Source: Burkholderiales bacterium (lineage in GTDB: Bacteria > Pseudomonadota > Gammaproteobacteria > Burkholderiales > WYBJ01). From it: a DNA stretch of 64,000 nucleotides. Within the stretch, counting starts at the first letter, position 1; each line of letters begins with the position of its first letter. The stretch spans positions 402,724 to 466,723 of the forward strand of contig JALHQN010000002.1 in assembly GCA_022841915.1 (NCBI GenBank), in the 5' to 3' direction. This document shows positions 1 to 8,743 of the stretch, in pieces. The position numbers were made by a program, and so were the translations under genes. Below the pieces are notes generated by a model. That model had not been told where the DNA came from. It ran no database searches and saw only the letters and a program-made list of their open reading frames with translations.

Positions 1-1
1 C

Positions 2-601
2 ATGGTGCTCGACATGAAGACGCCGGGCCTCACCTTGCGGCCGATACGCAACATAGCCGGCCATGAAGAGTTCGCGCAGGTCTTCTTCGACAATGTGCGT
101 GTCCCGGCCGATGCGCTGGTCGGCGAGTTGAACAAGGGCTGGACCATCGCCAAGGCGCTGCTCGGGTTCGAGCGCCTCGGCATCGGCAATCCGCGGCGCA
201 CGCGCTACGCTTTCACGCGCCTGGAAAAGGTCGCCCGCAGCCGCGGATTGTTCGACGATCCCGCGTTCGCCGACAAGTTCGCCCAGTTGCGCCTCGATCT
301 GGCCGATCAGAGCTCCCTGTTCGGGCGCTACGTCGAGCAGGTGCGGCGCGGAGAGACGCTCGGTCCGGACGTATCCATACTTAAAATCTGGGCGATGGAG
401 CTGTATCAGCGCATTTCCGAACTGCTGCTGGAGGCGGCTGACGAGAAATCGATGTACGAGGGTAATGTCGATTTCGACGGTGAATCCGTCGATGTTCTGT
501 CGTCCTTCTACATGTCTCGTCCCGGTACCATCTACGGCGGATCGAACGAGATCCAGCGCAACATTGTCGCCAAGGATGTGCTGCGGCTGCCGATGAAGTA
601 G
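2..601 (+). CDS. Acyl-CoA dehydrogenase, C-terminal part (5' end outside the window)
   Basis: About 199 residues of an acyl-CoA dehydrogenase are present. These flavoenzymes oxidise acyl-CoA thioesters at the alpha-beta position and pass electrons to ETF. The visible part starts in the middle beta domain (FFDNVRVPADALVGELNKGW is the usual stretch before the C-terminal helical bundle) and ends with the family-typical FAD/tetramer contact segment (IYGGSNEIQRNIVAKDVL). The reading frame is open to the window edge, and the family is normally 380-400 residues, so roughly the first half lies upstream. The ATG at position 2 is internal. Substrate cannot be told from this part. Confidence 0.9.
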   Translation: MVLDMKTPGLTLRPIRNIAGHEEFAQVFFDNVRVPADALVGELNKGWTIAKALLGFERLGIGNPRRTRYAFTRLEKVARSRGLFDDPAFADKFAQLRLDLADQSSLFGRYVEQVRRGETLGPDVSILKIWAMELYQRISELLLEAADEKSMYEGNVDFDGESVDVLSSFYMSRPGTIYGGSNEIQRNIVAKDVLRLPMK

Positions 602-935
602 GGACGTCGAACGCCACACCCTGTTTTTGCGCGGGTTTGCATGTGCGAAACGGGGGCCTCGAACTTTCCCTGCTGATGCCGTGCACGACTGTGCGGGCTG
701 TTTACACGGGCGATATGCTTGCCGCCACGCGGCTGGCGAGCCAATTGCATCCGGGGTGCGGTTGGCCGTCGACGGAACAAGTCCTCGGATCGAGGCGTCG
801 AATGCTCGCGGCTGTGCGAGCGAGCCTATTCAGCGCCGGTTCGTTTACTCTACAACCGAAAGTTCGAGCGCGCTACAGCGCTTCGGAGTCGTCACTGTTT
901 TCCGAGCCTTGGGTTCTGGTTGAGGGAGTGTTGCA
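602..935. other. Intergenic stretch upstream of the TPR gene
   Basis: No convincing gene, RNA or terminator is seen here. Short open frames on both strands have no recognisable protein content. The last bases (922-928, GAGGGAG) are the ribosome binding site of the next gene, 7 nt before its TTG start. Confidence 0.5.
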
Positions 936-3900
936 TTGTCTCTGTTAGACCGCACCAACACGGTGAGCAAGGATAGTCCGAGCAGTTTGTTGCCGCCCCA
1001 GGGTACTTCCGCGCCTGGCAGCAGCGACGATGCAGTGCCGAAAAAGTCGCCGAGCAGTTTGTTGGATACGCCGGCCCCGGTGGAGAGTTGGCGCGAGGAT
1101 GACCGGCCTCGGCAGAGCCCGAGCAGCTTGTTGGATGGTGACGGAGCACGCTACGCTCGGCCTGCCGGCGACGAGGTTGTCGCCGTCAGCCCCAGCGAAT
1201 TGTTGCCGCCGGTGGCAGCGGAGGCGTCGCGTTTTCCTTGGCGCAGGGTAGTGCTCGGCTTGGCGGTCGCAGGCTTGATTGCGATCGCTGCCACGATAAC
1301 CCCCCGCCTGATGCGGCCATCCATTTCCGAACTCATGGCGCAGGCGGTTGCCGCGATCGAGGGCGGCAAGCACGATGTCGCGTCGATCCAACTCAAGAAC
1401 GTGCTCCAGCGCGAGCGCAGCAATGCGCACGCGCGTTTTCTCCTGGGCAAGGTCAGCCACGCGAATGGCGAGTTTCAAGCTGCGGAGCAAGAGCTGCGTC
1501 TCGCTTTGGCGCTGGGCTACGAGCGCAGCAAGGCGCTGCCCGCGCTGGCGCGAGCCCTGCTGCTTCAAGGTGAATTCCAGAAGGTGTTGGACGAAATCCC
1601 GCCGATCGTCGAGGGTGTCGATGAGAGCGTCCTGCGGGAGATCCGAACACTCCGAGGGTTGGCTTATGTGGGATTGGGTACGCTGGACGAAGCTCGAATC
1701 CTGTTCCGTGAAGTCCTGGAGGTACAGCCCGACTCGGTCGATGCGTTGTTGGGCACCGCACGGATTGCTGCGATGGAGCGTCGGCCCGAACAGGCCTCGG
1801 CGCTGATTGAACGCGCACTGGCGCTTGAGCCCAAGAGCCTGGATGGGCTGCTCATTCGAGGTCAGTTGGAATGGGCGTCGGGGCGCCTGGACGCGGCTCG
1901 AGCCGCCTTCCGCAAGGTGCTGGACACCTATCCTGCGAACCCGCACGCGCATACGAGTCTCGCTTGGCTTGCGCTGCAAGCCGGGCAGTACGGTGCTGCG
2001 CGAACGCACGTGGATGTTGCTCGTAAAGGGGCCCCGGAGGCGCCGCAGGTCAATTACCTGCATGCCTTTCTGGAATTCCGTGAGCGCAACTTCGATGCTG
2101 CCAGAGCGTCGGTGGAAAAAGCGCTTGGCGTTGCCCCGAACGATCCCGCCAGCTTGATGCTGGCAGGCGCCGTCGCTTATGCGCAGACGGATTATTCGCG
2201 GGCGCAAGACTTCCTCCTGCGCGGATTGGCGCGGCTTCCCGCACATGTGGGTGGGCGTAAGCTTTATGCCGCTGCACTGCTGAAATCCGGCCAGGTATCG
2301 GCTGCGCTCAAGGTGTTGCTGCCCACGCTCGAGATCGCAGCCGATGATCCGGAACTGTTGACCTTGGTGGGGCAGGCGTACTTCCTGGCGGGGAACCTGG
2401 AGGCAGCGACCGAGCATCTGGAGCGGGCTTCACGGCTCAATCCCAAGGACAGTAGCGCTCGCGTGGCGTTGGGTTTGGCGCAGATGGCGTCCGGCAGAAT
2501 GGAGCCTGCGCTGAGCGCCGTGGAATCCGGGCTGCGCGCGGATGCCACCAGTGGAGAACTCGACTCGCTTCTGGTCATGGTGCAACTCAAGCGTGGAAAA
2601 ATCGATCTCGCCGAACGAGCCTGGATTTCGCTTGCCAAGAAGCAGCCGAACGATCCCGCCACCCTGCAATTGAAGGGCGCCATTCTCGCCGCCCAGGGCG
2701 ACATGCCGGGTTCGCGCAAGGCGCTGGAGATTGCGCTCATGCTGGAGCCGAGCTTCGCGCCGGCTGCGATCGGGCTGGCGAAGCTCGACCTCGGCGAGAA
2801 CGATCCCTCCAACGCCCGCAGACGCTTGGAGAAGCTGACGCGCGCGAACCCCCGCAAAGTCGATGGACTGGTCGCGCTGGCAGAACTCGGGCCGGCCATC
2901 CAGGCGACCGAGGCGGAGATTCGAGGCTGGCTCGTCGAAGCGCACAAGGCTGACCCCGCGGCGGTCAGGCCGGCCGCGCTGCTGGCGAAGCAACATCTGC
3001 GCGCGGGGGAGGCTGCCCAGGCGCTTAGCGTGGTTCGAGCGGCGCAACGCAACCACCCCGAGAACCCGGAACTGCTGGATGCGCTGGGTGCTGCACAGGT
3101 CGCCTCGGGCGATATGGCTGGCGCACTCGGCACGTACTCCGTGCTTGCCAATTTGCTGCCGACTTCGGCCGACGTATTGTTCCGTTTGGCACAGGCGCAG
3201 TCTGCCAATGGCAGCGATGTCGCTGCCTCGATGACGCTCAACAGGGTGCTTGCCCTTAAGGCGAATCACGAAGGGGCTCTCGCGGCGCTGGGCGGCATCT
3301 ATCACCGTGGGGGTCGACACACGGAGGCGCTGAACGTGGCTCGCAGGCTGCAGGTCAATCCGCGCACAGCTGCGCGAGGCCATGCCCTGGAGGGCGATGT
3401 GATGCTCGCCACCGACAAGCCAGTCGCGGCGGTCGAGGCCTTCGAGCGTGCTCTCAAGCTCGCGCCCGTGAGTAGCTACCTGATCGGTTGGCATGCGGCC
3501 GCGAGCCGGTCCGGAGAAGACGCGTCCGCCGATCGACGCTTGATCCGGTGGCTGGCTGAACGCCGAGACGACATGGACGTCCGGGGTTACTGGGCAGACA
3601 CGCTTCTGCGGCGCGGCAATTTCGAAGAGGCGAAGCAGCATTACCTGCCGGTGGTCGAGCGCGGGCCCGAGCGCGCCATGGTGCTCAACAATCTGGCATG
3701 GTCGATGTTCAAAACCGGCGACAAGCAGGCTCGCGTCTATGCCGAGCGAGCGTTCAAGATTTCACCGGACGACCCTGCGGTCCTCGATACGCTGGGCGTG
3801 ATCTTGACGGCGGAAGGGGAGCTTTCGCGCGCGCTGGAATTGCTACAGCGGGCCGTCAATCACGCGCCCTCTATTCCCGAGCCGCGAATTCACCTGATTC

Positions 3901-4025
3901 AGGCCTTGACCAAGATCGGCAATTTCGGCCGGGCGCGGGCTGAGCTTCAGTTGCTGCTGCAATCCGAACTGCCTGCAGCGCGATTGGCTGAGGCAAGGGC
4001 GATGCTCGAGCAGTTGCCCTACTGA
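936..4025 (+). CDS. Large membrane-anchored TPR-repeat protein (PrsT-like)
   Basis: A 1029-residue protein. Residues 1-100 are polar and probably cytoplasmic, carrying four copies of SPS(S/E)LL at residues 14-19, 38-43, 61-66 and 85-90. One membrane helix follows (about 104-124, VVLGLAVAGLIAIAATI). The remaining ~900 residues are tandem tetratricopeptide repeats with the usual A-x-x-LG and P-x-x-P/A spacing, presumably periplasmic. The length and TPR content resemble the PEP-CTERM-system TPR protein PrsT, which is usually a lipoprotein; here the anchor is a transmembrane helix. A PEP-CTERM-like gene follows 250 bp downstream, which fits a role in exosortase-linked surface or exopolysaccharide assembly. 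The start is TTG, supported by GAGGGAG 7 nt upstream. Family assignment beyond 'TPR protein' is inference. Confidence 0.85.
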   Translation: MSLLDRTNTVSKDSPSSLLPPQGTSAPGSSDDAVPKKSPSSLLDTPAPVESWREDDRPRQSPSSLLDGDGARYARPAGDEVVAVSPSELLPPVAAEASRFPWRRVVLGLAVAGLIAIAATITPRLMRPSISELMAQAVAAIEGGKHDVASIQLKNVLQRERSNAHARFLLGKVSHANGEFQAAEQELRLALALGYERSKALPALARALLLQGEFQKVLDEIPPIVEGVDESVLREIRTLRGLAYVGLGTLDEARILFREVLEVQPDSVDALLGTARIAAMERRPEQASALIERALALEPKSLDGLLIRGQLEWASGRLDAARAAFRKVLDTYPANPHAHTSLAWLALQAGQYGAARTHVDVARKGAPEAPQVNYLHAFLEFRERNFDAARASVEKALGVAPNDPASLMLAGAVAYAQTDYSRAQDFLLRGLARLPAHVGGRKLYAAALLKSGQVSAALKVLLPTLEIAADDPELLTLVGQAYFLAGNLEAATEHLERASRLNPKDSSARVALGLAQMASGRMEPALSAVESGLRADATSGELDSLLVMVQLKRGKIDLAERAWISLAKKQPNDPATLQLKGAILAAQGDMPGSRKALEIALMLEPSFAPAAIGLAKLDLGENDPSNARRRLEKLTRANPRKVDGLVALAELGPAIQATEAEIRGWLVEAHKADPAAVRPAALLAKQHLRAGEAAQALSVVRAAQRNHPENPELLDALGAAQVASGDMAGALGTYSVLANLLPTSADVLFRLAQAQSANGSDVAASMTLNRVLALKANHEGALAALGGIYHRGGRHTEALNVARRLQVNPRTAARGHALEGDVMLATDKPVAAVEAFERALKLAPVSSYLIGWHAAASRSGEDASADRRLIRWLAERRDDMDVRGYWADTLLRRGNFEEAKQHYLPVVERGPERAMVLNNLAWSMFKTGDKQARVYAERAFKISPDDPAVLDTLGVILTAEGELSRALELLQRAVNHAPSIPEPRIHLIQALTKIGNFGRARAELQLLLQSELPAARLAEARAMLEQLPY
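975..1205 (+). repeat. Four in-frame repeats encoding SPS(S/E)LL
   Basis: The motif Ser-Pro-Ser-Ser-Leu-Leu (last copy Ser-Pro-Ser-Glu-Leu-Leu) recurs with a period of 23-24 codons just before the membrane helix. The DNA is also partly conserved (CCGAGCAGTTTGTTG in the first two copies, CCGAGCAGCTTGTTG in the third). The intervening linkers are Pro/Asp/Arg-rich and not conserved, so the motif itself seems to be selected. Confidence 0.75.
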
Positions 4026-4236
4026 GGCGGCGGCGGGAGGCCGGGAATGTCGGCTGGCTTTACATTACCGAGCGCCGCGTAGGCGCCCTTCGGTAGACCA
4101 GCGGCATGCCTAGACCTGGGTATTGACAGGTGGACGAAGTTTTCCACCGATGTGCCCTTTTATGCCGTGAACAATTTCACGCGTTTAAGGCCGCAGAGCG
4201 CAGTGGGGTTAGTCGCTCGTCGGAGACCTTTACAGA

Positions 4237-4261
4237 TTGACCCCGAAAATTCTAGGGTCAA
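4237..4261. promoter_or_regulatory. Inverted repeat TTGACCC-N11-GGGTCAA
   Basis: A perfect 7-bp inverted repeat (4237-4243 and 4255-4261) sits directly upstream of the ATG at 4276. It has no following T-run, so a protein-binding site is more likely than a terminator. If the TTG at 4237 were the start codon the repeat would be coding; its position favours the ATG at 4276 as the start. Confidence 0.4.
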
Positions 4262-4275
4262 GGGGCGACTTCTCG

Positions 4276-4995
4276 ATGCGACGGCTATCTACAATGATAA
4301 GCGTTGGATTCATCGAGGATAAATGTCATCGTGCCGACGTCACCACCCCCGCCGACGTGCTGACCGCCTTGCTCTTCAATCTCAAGCTGGGCACCACCCT
4401 GGTCAGTCTCACGCCTGACTCGGCGGCCATGAAGACGCTGACGGGCAGTAGCGTGAATTTCACCTCCCGGACTATCGATGCCACCAGTTCCGCCGGGACC
4501 GTGAACAAGACCTGCGATGGCGTCGTGGATATCGAGGGTGGCCCGGGATGCATGACGGGCAACTATAGTGTGGGGGGTGAGTGGGCCTTCGCATCCAATA
4601 TCTCGGGCTATAACGGCTTTACGATGGGTATTGGCAGCGCGGGACTGGATGTCTTTGGCAACCCGAGTTTCGGCAGCAACAATCTCGCGGGACCGGAGGC
4701 AGTCAACGGGGGGCAGTACGGCGTGACCAGCTACGGCGACAACCCCGCCACGAATATCTCTGGCAATGCCTACAACCCCGTGACCCAGAATGCGGTCCAG
4801 TTCAAGTTCAGCAGCAATCAGCTTGCGCAGCTGGACCTGAGCGTCGCCGGCGCCCTCAGTGTCGGATTCCAGTATGGTACCTCGCGCTCCAATCCCTTCC
4901 TGACGCCGATTCCGGGGACGATGGCGCTGCTGGCGCTTGGTTTCGTGGGGCTGGGCTGGGCGCGACGCAAGCATTCCCGTAGCTGTTTAGGCTGA
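4276..4995 (+). CDS. PEP-CTERM-like surface protein with variant PIPG sorting motif, N-terminus atypical
   Basis: The protein is Gly/Asn/Ser/Thr-rich, like many exosortase substrates. It ends in a tripartite sorting signal: a PIPGT motif (canonical PEPGT), a hydrophobic helix (MALLALGFVGLGW) and a basic tail (ARRKHSR). Family members carry a cleavable signal peptide at the other end, but none is visible with any start here (TTG 4237, ATG 4276, ATG 4294). Either the gene has lost its 5' end or the protein is N-terminally degraded. I chose ATG 4276 because AAGGGG lies about 10 nt upstream. No exosortase (epsH/xrtA) gene is in the window. Function beyond probable surface or matrix location is unknown. 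Confidence 0.6.
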   Translation: MRRLSTMISVGFIEDKCHRADVTTPADVLTALLFNLKLGTTLVSLTPDSAAMKTLTGSSVNFTSRTIDATSSAGTVNKTCDGVVDIEGGPGCMTGNYSVGGEWAFASNISGYNGFTMGIGSAGLDVFGNPSFGSNNLAGPEAVNGGQYGVTSYGDNPATNISGNAYNPVTQNAVQFKFSSNQLAQLDLSVAGALSVGFQYGTSRSNPFLTPIPGTMALLALGFVGLGWARRKHSRSCLG

Positions 4996-5208
4996 CCTCG
5001 GCGGGCTTCCGGGCGCATTCTAGGGCACGGTCAGTCTTGAAGCGCGCTGCCTATCGTCGCGGGAACGGGGCAAAGAACGAAAGCCGTGCGGGCAATAGAG
5101 CGCGACCTGCCGGTTCGCACTTCTGTGACGAGTCGATAGTCGAGTGGGTAGGGCTGCGGATTTCGGGCCCAGCGGGACGAAACCACCGCTGCGCGCCCGT
5201 GCTCAGGT
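4996..5208. other. Convergent intergenic region
   Basis: Lies between the converging PEP-CTERM-like gene and the small TPR gene. No clear rho-independent terminator (stem plus T-run) or RNA gene is seen. Confidence 0.4.
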
Positions 5209-5547
5209 CTAGGAATCCCCGGTGTCCAGCTTCCGCTGGATACGGCGCGCGAAGACCTGCATCTCCTTGGCGGCCTGCTTGTCACCCTTGCGCTCGGCGA
5301 CTTCGATGCCTTGTCGATAGGCCACGAGCGCCTGCTCCAACTCGCCGGTCTGCGCGAGGGCCTGACCGTAAAGTTTCCAGGCCGCAGAGTATCCGGGATC
5401 GTGTTCGAGCGCGCGCTGCAGATGAACGCAGGCGCCTGCGGCATCGTCGCCCTTCAAGCATTCGCCGCCCAGGGAGAACCGGAGCAAGGCGTTGTCCTTG
5501 CCGCCAGCGAGCATTTGCTCCAGCCGCGCACGAATCGATGCGTTCAT
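5209..5547 (-). CDS. Small TPR protein
   Basis: A 112-residue soluble protein with about two tetratricopeptide repeats ([20 protein letters not shown] and [20 protein letters not shown]) and a basic C-terminal helix ([15 protein letters not shown]). It has no signal peptide or membrane segment. The start is placed at ATG 5547 ([13 protein letters not shown]), preceded by CGGAA; the frame stays open nine codons further upstream without a better start. It is divergent from ridA with 46 bp between the start codons, so the two promoters must share this gap. TPRs of this size normally mediate protein-protein contacts; a specific role is not apparent. Confidence 0.75.
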   Translation of the reverse strand: MNASIRARLEQMLAGGKDNALLRFSLGGECLKGDDAAGACVHLQRALEHDPGYSAAWKLYGQALAQTGELEQALVAYRQGIEVAERKGDKQAAKEMQVFARRIQRKLDTGDS

Positions 5548-5593
5548 TTCCGTTATGATTCTAGGCCCAAACACGATTCACTTCGATCCTCGG

Positions 5594-5995
5594 ATGATGA
5601 AGCAGTCGATTCAAACAGCGAACGCCCCAGCGGCTATCGGCACCTACTCACAGGCCGTACGCGTGGCCGACGTGGTGTACCTGTCCGGTCAGATCGGGCT
5701 GGATCCGGCGAACGGTGAGCTGGTGGAAGGTATCGATGCGCAGATCGAGCGCGTGTTTCGCAATCTCGAGGCGGTCGCCGTTGCCTCCGGAGGCAGTTTC
5801 GACGACTTCGTGCGCGTCACCGTCTACCTCATCGACCTGGGCGATTTCGGTCGGGTGAACGAAGCCATGGCGAAGCGTTTCCGGGCCCCCTATCCGGCGC
5901 GAGCCACGGTCGCCGTGGCAAGTCTTCCGCGCGGCGCGCTCGTGGAGATCGACGCCATCATGCATCTGGCCGATGTGGACGCTGGCAAGCCCTAG
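5594..5995 (+). CDS. ridA: RidA family enamine/imine deaminase
   Basis: A 133-residue RidA/YjgF/Rid protein. The family hydrolyses reactive 2-aminoacrylate and related enamines/imines released by PLP enzymes, yielding 2-oxoacids and ammonia. Typical features are the N-terminal [12 protein letters not shown], the internal [10 protein letters not shown], and the C-terminal [20 protein letters not shown], which contains the Arg that binds the substrate carboxylate in this family. Length matches the family (about 128-135). The start ATG-ATG at 5594/5597 gives the normal N-terminus; the ribosome site is weak. recG follows 41 bp downstream, an association common in betaproteobacteria. Confidence 0.92.
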   Translation: MMKQSIQTANAPAAIGTYSQAVRVADVVYLSGQIGLDPANGELVEGIDAQIERVFRNLEAVAVASGGSFDDFVRVTVYLIDLGDFGRVNEAMAKRFRAPYPARATVAVASLPRGALVEIDAIMHLADVDAGKP

Positions 5996-6036
5996 TCGCC
6001 GCGGTTTGCGCCTGCGGCTGCCCGCAGGCTGACGCG

Positions 6037-8160
6037 GTGCGCGCCAGTGCATCGAAGGTGTCTGGTCGCAAGTCCGGTTCGACCGGCACGGCGGGGGAAG
6101 ATGCCGAGCTGGCTGCTCGCACGCTCGCGGATCTCGGTGCCGTCAGCGACGATACTGCGGCCAAGTTGGCCAAGCTCGGCATCCATACCTGGTTCGATCT
6201 GGTGCTGCATCTGCCGATGCGCTACGAGGACGAGACGAAGCTCGTGCCGTTGCGGGACGCGAGAGTCGGCGGCACGGTGCAGACCGAGGCCATTGTCGTC
6301 GACAGCGAAGTGATGTACCGGCCGCGCAAGCAGCTCGTCGTTCGCACCGCCGACGAGGGCGCTGAACTGAGTTTGCGCTTCCTCAACTTCTACCCGAGCC
6401 AATTGAAGCAGCTGACCCCGGGCGCACGCTTGCGCTTGATCGGCGAAATCAGGGGCAGCGTATTCGGCCTCGAGATGGTCCATCCGCGCTACCGCGTGCT
6501 GCGAGGCGCGGAGCCGCTCCCCGAGACGTTGACGCCCGTCTATCCATCGACGGCGGGGCTGGCGCAACACACCCTGCGCGCCTTGATCAAGCGTGCGCTA
6601 AACGCCTGCGATCTGCGCGACACCCTCTCCGAAGCGGTGCTCGCCGAACATCGATTGGCGGGGTTCGCCGAGTCTGTACGCTTTCTGCACGCCCCGCCGG
6701 CGAGCGCGGATAGCCTCGCTTTGGAGCAGCGAGCCCATCCCGCCTGGACGCGAATCAAGTTCGACGAATTGCTGGCGCAGCAGATCTCCATGCGCGCGAG
6801 CCACGACCGGCGCGGCAAGCGCACGGCGCCGAAGCTGCCTGCTCGAGGGCATCTCGCGCGCCGGATGATGGCGTTGCTTCCGTTCGAGCTCACCGCGGCC
6901 CAGCATCGCGTACTCGCCGAGGTACGGACCGATCTCGCGCGACCGCATCCGATGCAGCGGCTACTGCAAGGCGATGTCGGCAGCGGCAAGACGGTGGTTG
7001 CCGCGTTGGCTGCGCTGCAAGCCATCGAGAACGATTGGCAGGTGGCGGTCATGGCGCCCACCGAGATACTTGCCGAGCAGCATTACGCCAAGTTCAAGGC
7101 ATGGCTGGCGCCGCTGGAGATCGACGTGGTCTGGATGTCCGGCGCGCAGAAGAAGCGCGAGCGCGAGAGCGCGCGTGCACGCCTGCTGAGCGGCGAAGCC
7201 CGGGTGGCGGTGGGTACCCACGCGCTGATCCAGGAGGCGGTGGAGTTCCAGCGTCTGGGTCTGGCGATCGTCGACGAGCAGCATCGGTTCGGGGTGCGCG
7301 AGCGCTTGGCGTTGGCGCACAAGAGCGCCGAAGGCATGGAACCGCATCGGCTGATGATGAGCGCCACGCCTATTCCGCGCACATTGGCGATGAGCTTCTA
7401 TGCGGACCTCGACGTGAGCGTCATCGACATGCTGCCGCCGGGACGCACGCCCATCACGACCAAGCTGATCGCTGCCAACCGGCGCGATGAAGTCGTCTCC
7501 CGGGTGCGCGACGCCTGTTGTGCGGGCGGGCAGGCCTATTGGGTCTGTCCGCTCATCGAGGAATCCGAGACGCTTCAGTTGCAGACGGCACTGGCGACCT
7601 ACACTGCCATCCAGGAGACCTTTCCCGAGCTTCGGATCGGATTGGTCCACGGCCGACTGCCCGCGGGCGAGAAGGCGCAGGTCATGGCGGCATTCAAGGC
7701 CGGCGAGCTGCAGATGCTCGTCGCGACGACGGTGATCGAAGTCGGTGTCGACGTTCCGAATGCGACCTTGATGGTGATCGAGAATGCCGAACGCATGGGC
7801 CTCGCGCAGCTGCATCAGCTGCGCGGACGCGTGGGACGCGGAAGCGAGGCGAGCGCCTGCATCCTGATGTACGAGCCGGCCTTGTCCGAGACGGCAAGGG
7901 CGCGCCTGAAGGTGATCTACGAGAACACCGATGGTTTCGAGATCGCGCGCAAGGATCTCGAACTGCGAGGCCCCGGGGAGCTGCTCGGCGCGCGCCAAAG
8001 CGGGGTGCCGATGCTGCGTTTCGCGGATCTCGCGACCGATATCGCGTTGCTGGAACAGGCCCGCGCTCTGGCCGATCGGATGTTGAAATTGGAGCAGCGG
8101 TTGGCCCGCGCCCATCTGGAGCGCTGGCTGGGCGCTCGTCACGAGTACTTGAAGGCCTGA
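6037..8160 (+). CDS. recG: ATP-dependent DNA helicase RecG
   Basis: A 707-residue helicase that reverses stalled replication forks and branch-migrates Holliday junctions and R/D-loops. The N-terminal wedge/OB domain comes first (residues ~50-180, GIHTWFDLVLHLPMRYEDET). Then come the SF2 motor motifs: Walker A GDVGSGKT at 312-319, DEQH box at 413-416, MSATPIPRT, and the C-terminal arginine-finger motif LRGRVGRG. Length fits the family (E. coli ~693). The start is GTG at 6037. It lies between ridA and ubiC; the gap to ubiC is 13 bp, suggesting co-transcription. Confidence 0.96.
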   Translation: MRASASKVSGRKSGSTGTAGEDAELAARTLADLGAVSDDTAAKLAKLGIHTWFDLVLHLPMRYEDETKLVPLRDARVGGTVQTEAIVVDSEVMYRPRKQLVVRTADEGAELSLRFLNFYPSQLKQLTPGARLRLIGEIRGSVFGLEMVHPRYRVLRGAEPLPETLTPVYPSTAGLAQHTLRALIKRALNACDLRDTLSEAVLAEHRLAGFAESVRFLHAPPASADSLALEQRAHPAWTRIKFDELLAQQISMRASHDRRGKRTAPKLPARGHLARRMMALLPFELTAAQHRVLAEVRTDLARPHPMQRLLQGDVGSGKTVVAALAALQAIENDWQVAVMAPTEILAEQHYAKFKAWLAPLEIDVVWMSGAQKKRERESARARLLSGEARVAVGTHALIQEAVEFQRLGLAIVDEQHRFGVRERLALAHKSAEGMEPHRLMMSATPIPRTLAMSFYADLDVSVIDMLPPGRTPITTKLIAANRRDEVVSRVRDACCAGGQAYWVCPLIEESETLQLQTALATYTAIQETFPELRIGLVHGRLPAGEKAQVMAAFKAGELQMLVATTVIEVGVDVPNATLMVIENAERMGLAQLHQLRGRVGRGSEASACILMYEPALSETARARLKVIYENTDGFEIARKDLELRGPGELLGARQSGVPMLRFADLATDIALLEQARALADRMLKLEQRLARAHLERWLGARHEYLKA

Positions 8161-8173
8161 ACGGCGCACGGCC

Positions 8174-8743
8174 ATGACCGCAGATGCAGATGCCGACGAC
8201 ACCTTCTGGTTGCGCTCCCCGCTGGGGGCGATGGGTAGCTTGCGCGAGTGGCTTCTCGACCCTGGCTCGCTGACCGCGCGGCTCAAAGCCGTCTGTGCCG
8301 ATTTCGAGGTACGGGTACTACGACAGGCGCGGACGCGGGCATCGCGCGACGAGGCGTACCTGCTCGGATTGCCGGCGGGGCGCTCGCTCATGGCTCGCGA
8401 TGTGCTGCTAGTGTCCGGTTCGGCGCCTCTGATATTCGCGCATAGCGTGCTGCGTGCCGACGACGTCCACGGTGCATGGCGCGCCATTGCGTCGATGGGT
8501 ACCCGGCCGCTCGGCGCAGCGCTTTTCGCCGATCCTCGCATCAGGCGCGGTCCCTTGCGTTATCGCAAGCTGCGCGATGGTCATCCGCTATACTGCGCGG
8601 CGGCAGCGGTGCTGGGGCAGACGCTGCCGCCGCTGTGGGCGCGGCGCTCGATATTCGAGCTGCAGGGTGCGCCGCTGCTGGTGACCGAAGCGTTCCTGCC
8701 CGCATTGTCCGGACGCTGGCATACGAGCTTATGCAAATCGTGA
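8174..8743 (+). CDS. ubiC: Chorismate pyruvate-lyase
   Basis: A 189-residue UbiC that converts chorismate to 4-hydroxybenzoate plus pyruvate, the first committed step of ubiquinone synthesis. Recognisable elements are WLLDPGSLTARLKA near the N-terminus, the Arg-containing MGTRPLGAALFADPRIRRGP segment and the C-terminal WARRSIFELQGAPLLVTEAFLP. Length is slightly above the E. coli enzyme (about 165) because of the N-terminal extension TADADADD. Its 3' end overlaps the ubiA start by 13 bp, so the pair is translationally coupled; the product is the direct substrate of UbiA. Confidence 0.93.
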   Translation: MTADADADDTFWLRSPLGAMGSLREWLLDPGSLTARLKAVCADFEVRVLRQARTRASRDEAYLLGLPAGRSLMARDVLLVSGSAPLIFAHSVLRADDVHGAWRAIASMGTRPLGAALFADPRIRRGPLRYRKLRDGHPLYCAAAAVLGQTLPPLWARRSIFELQGAPLLVTEAFLPALSGRWHTSLCKS

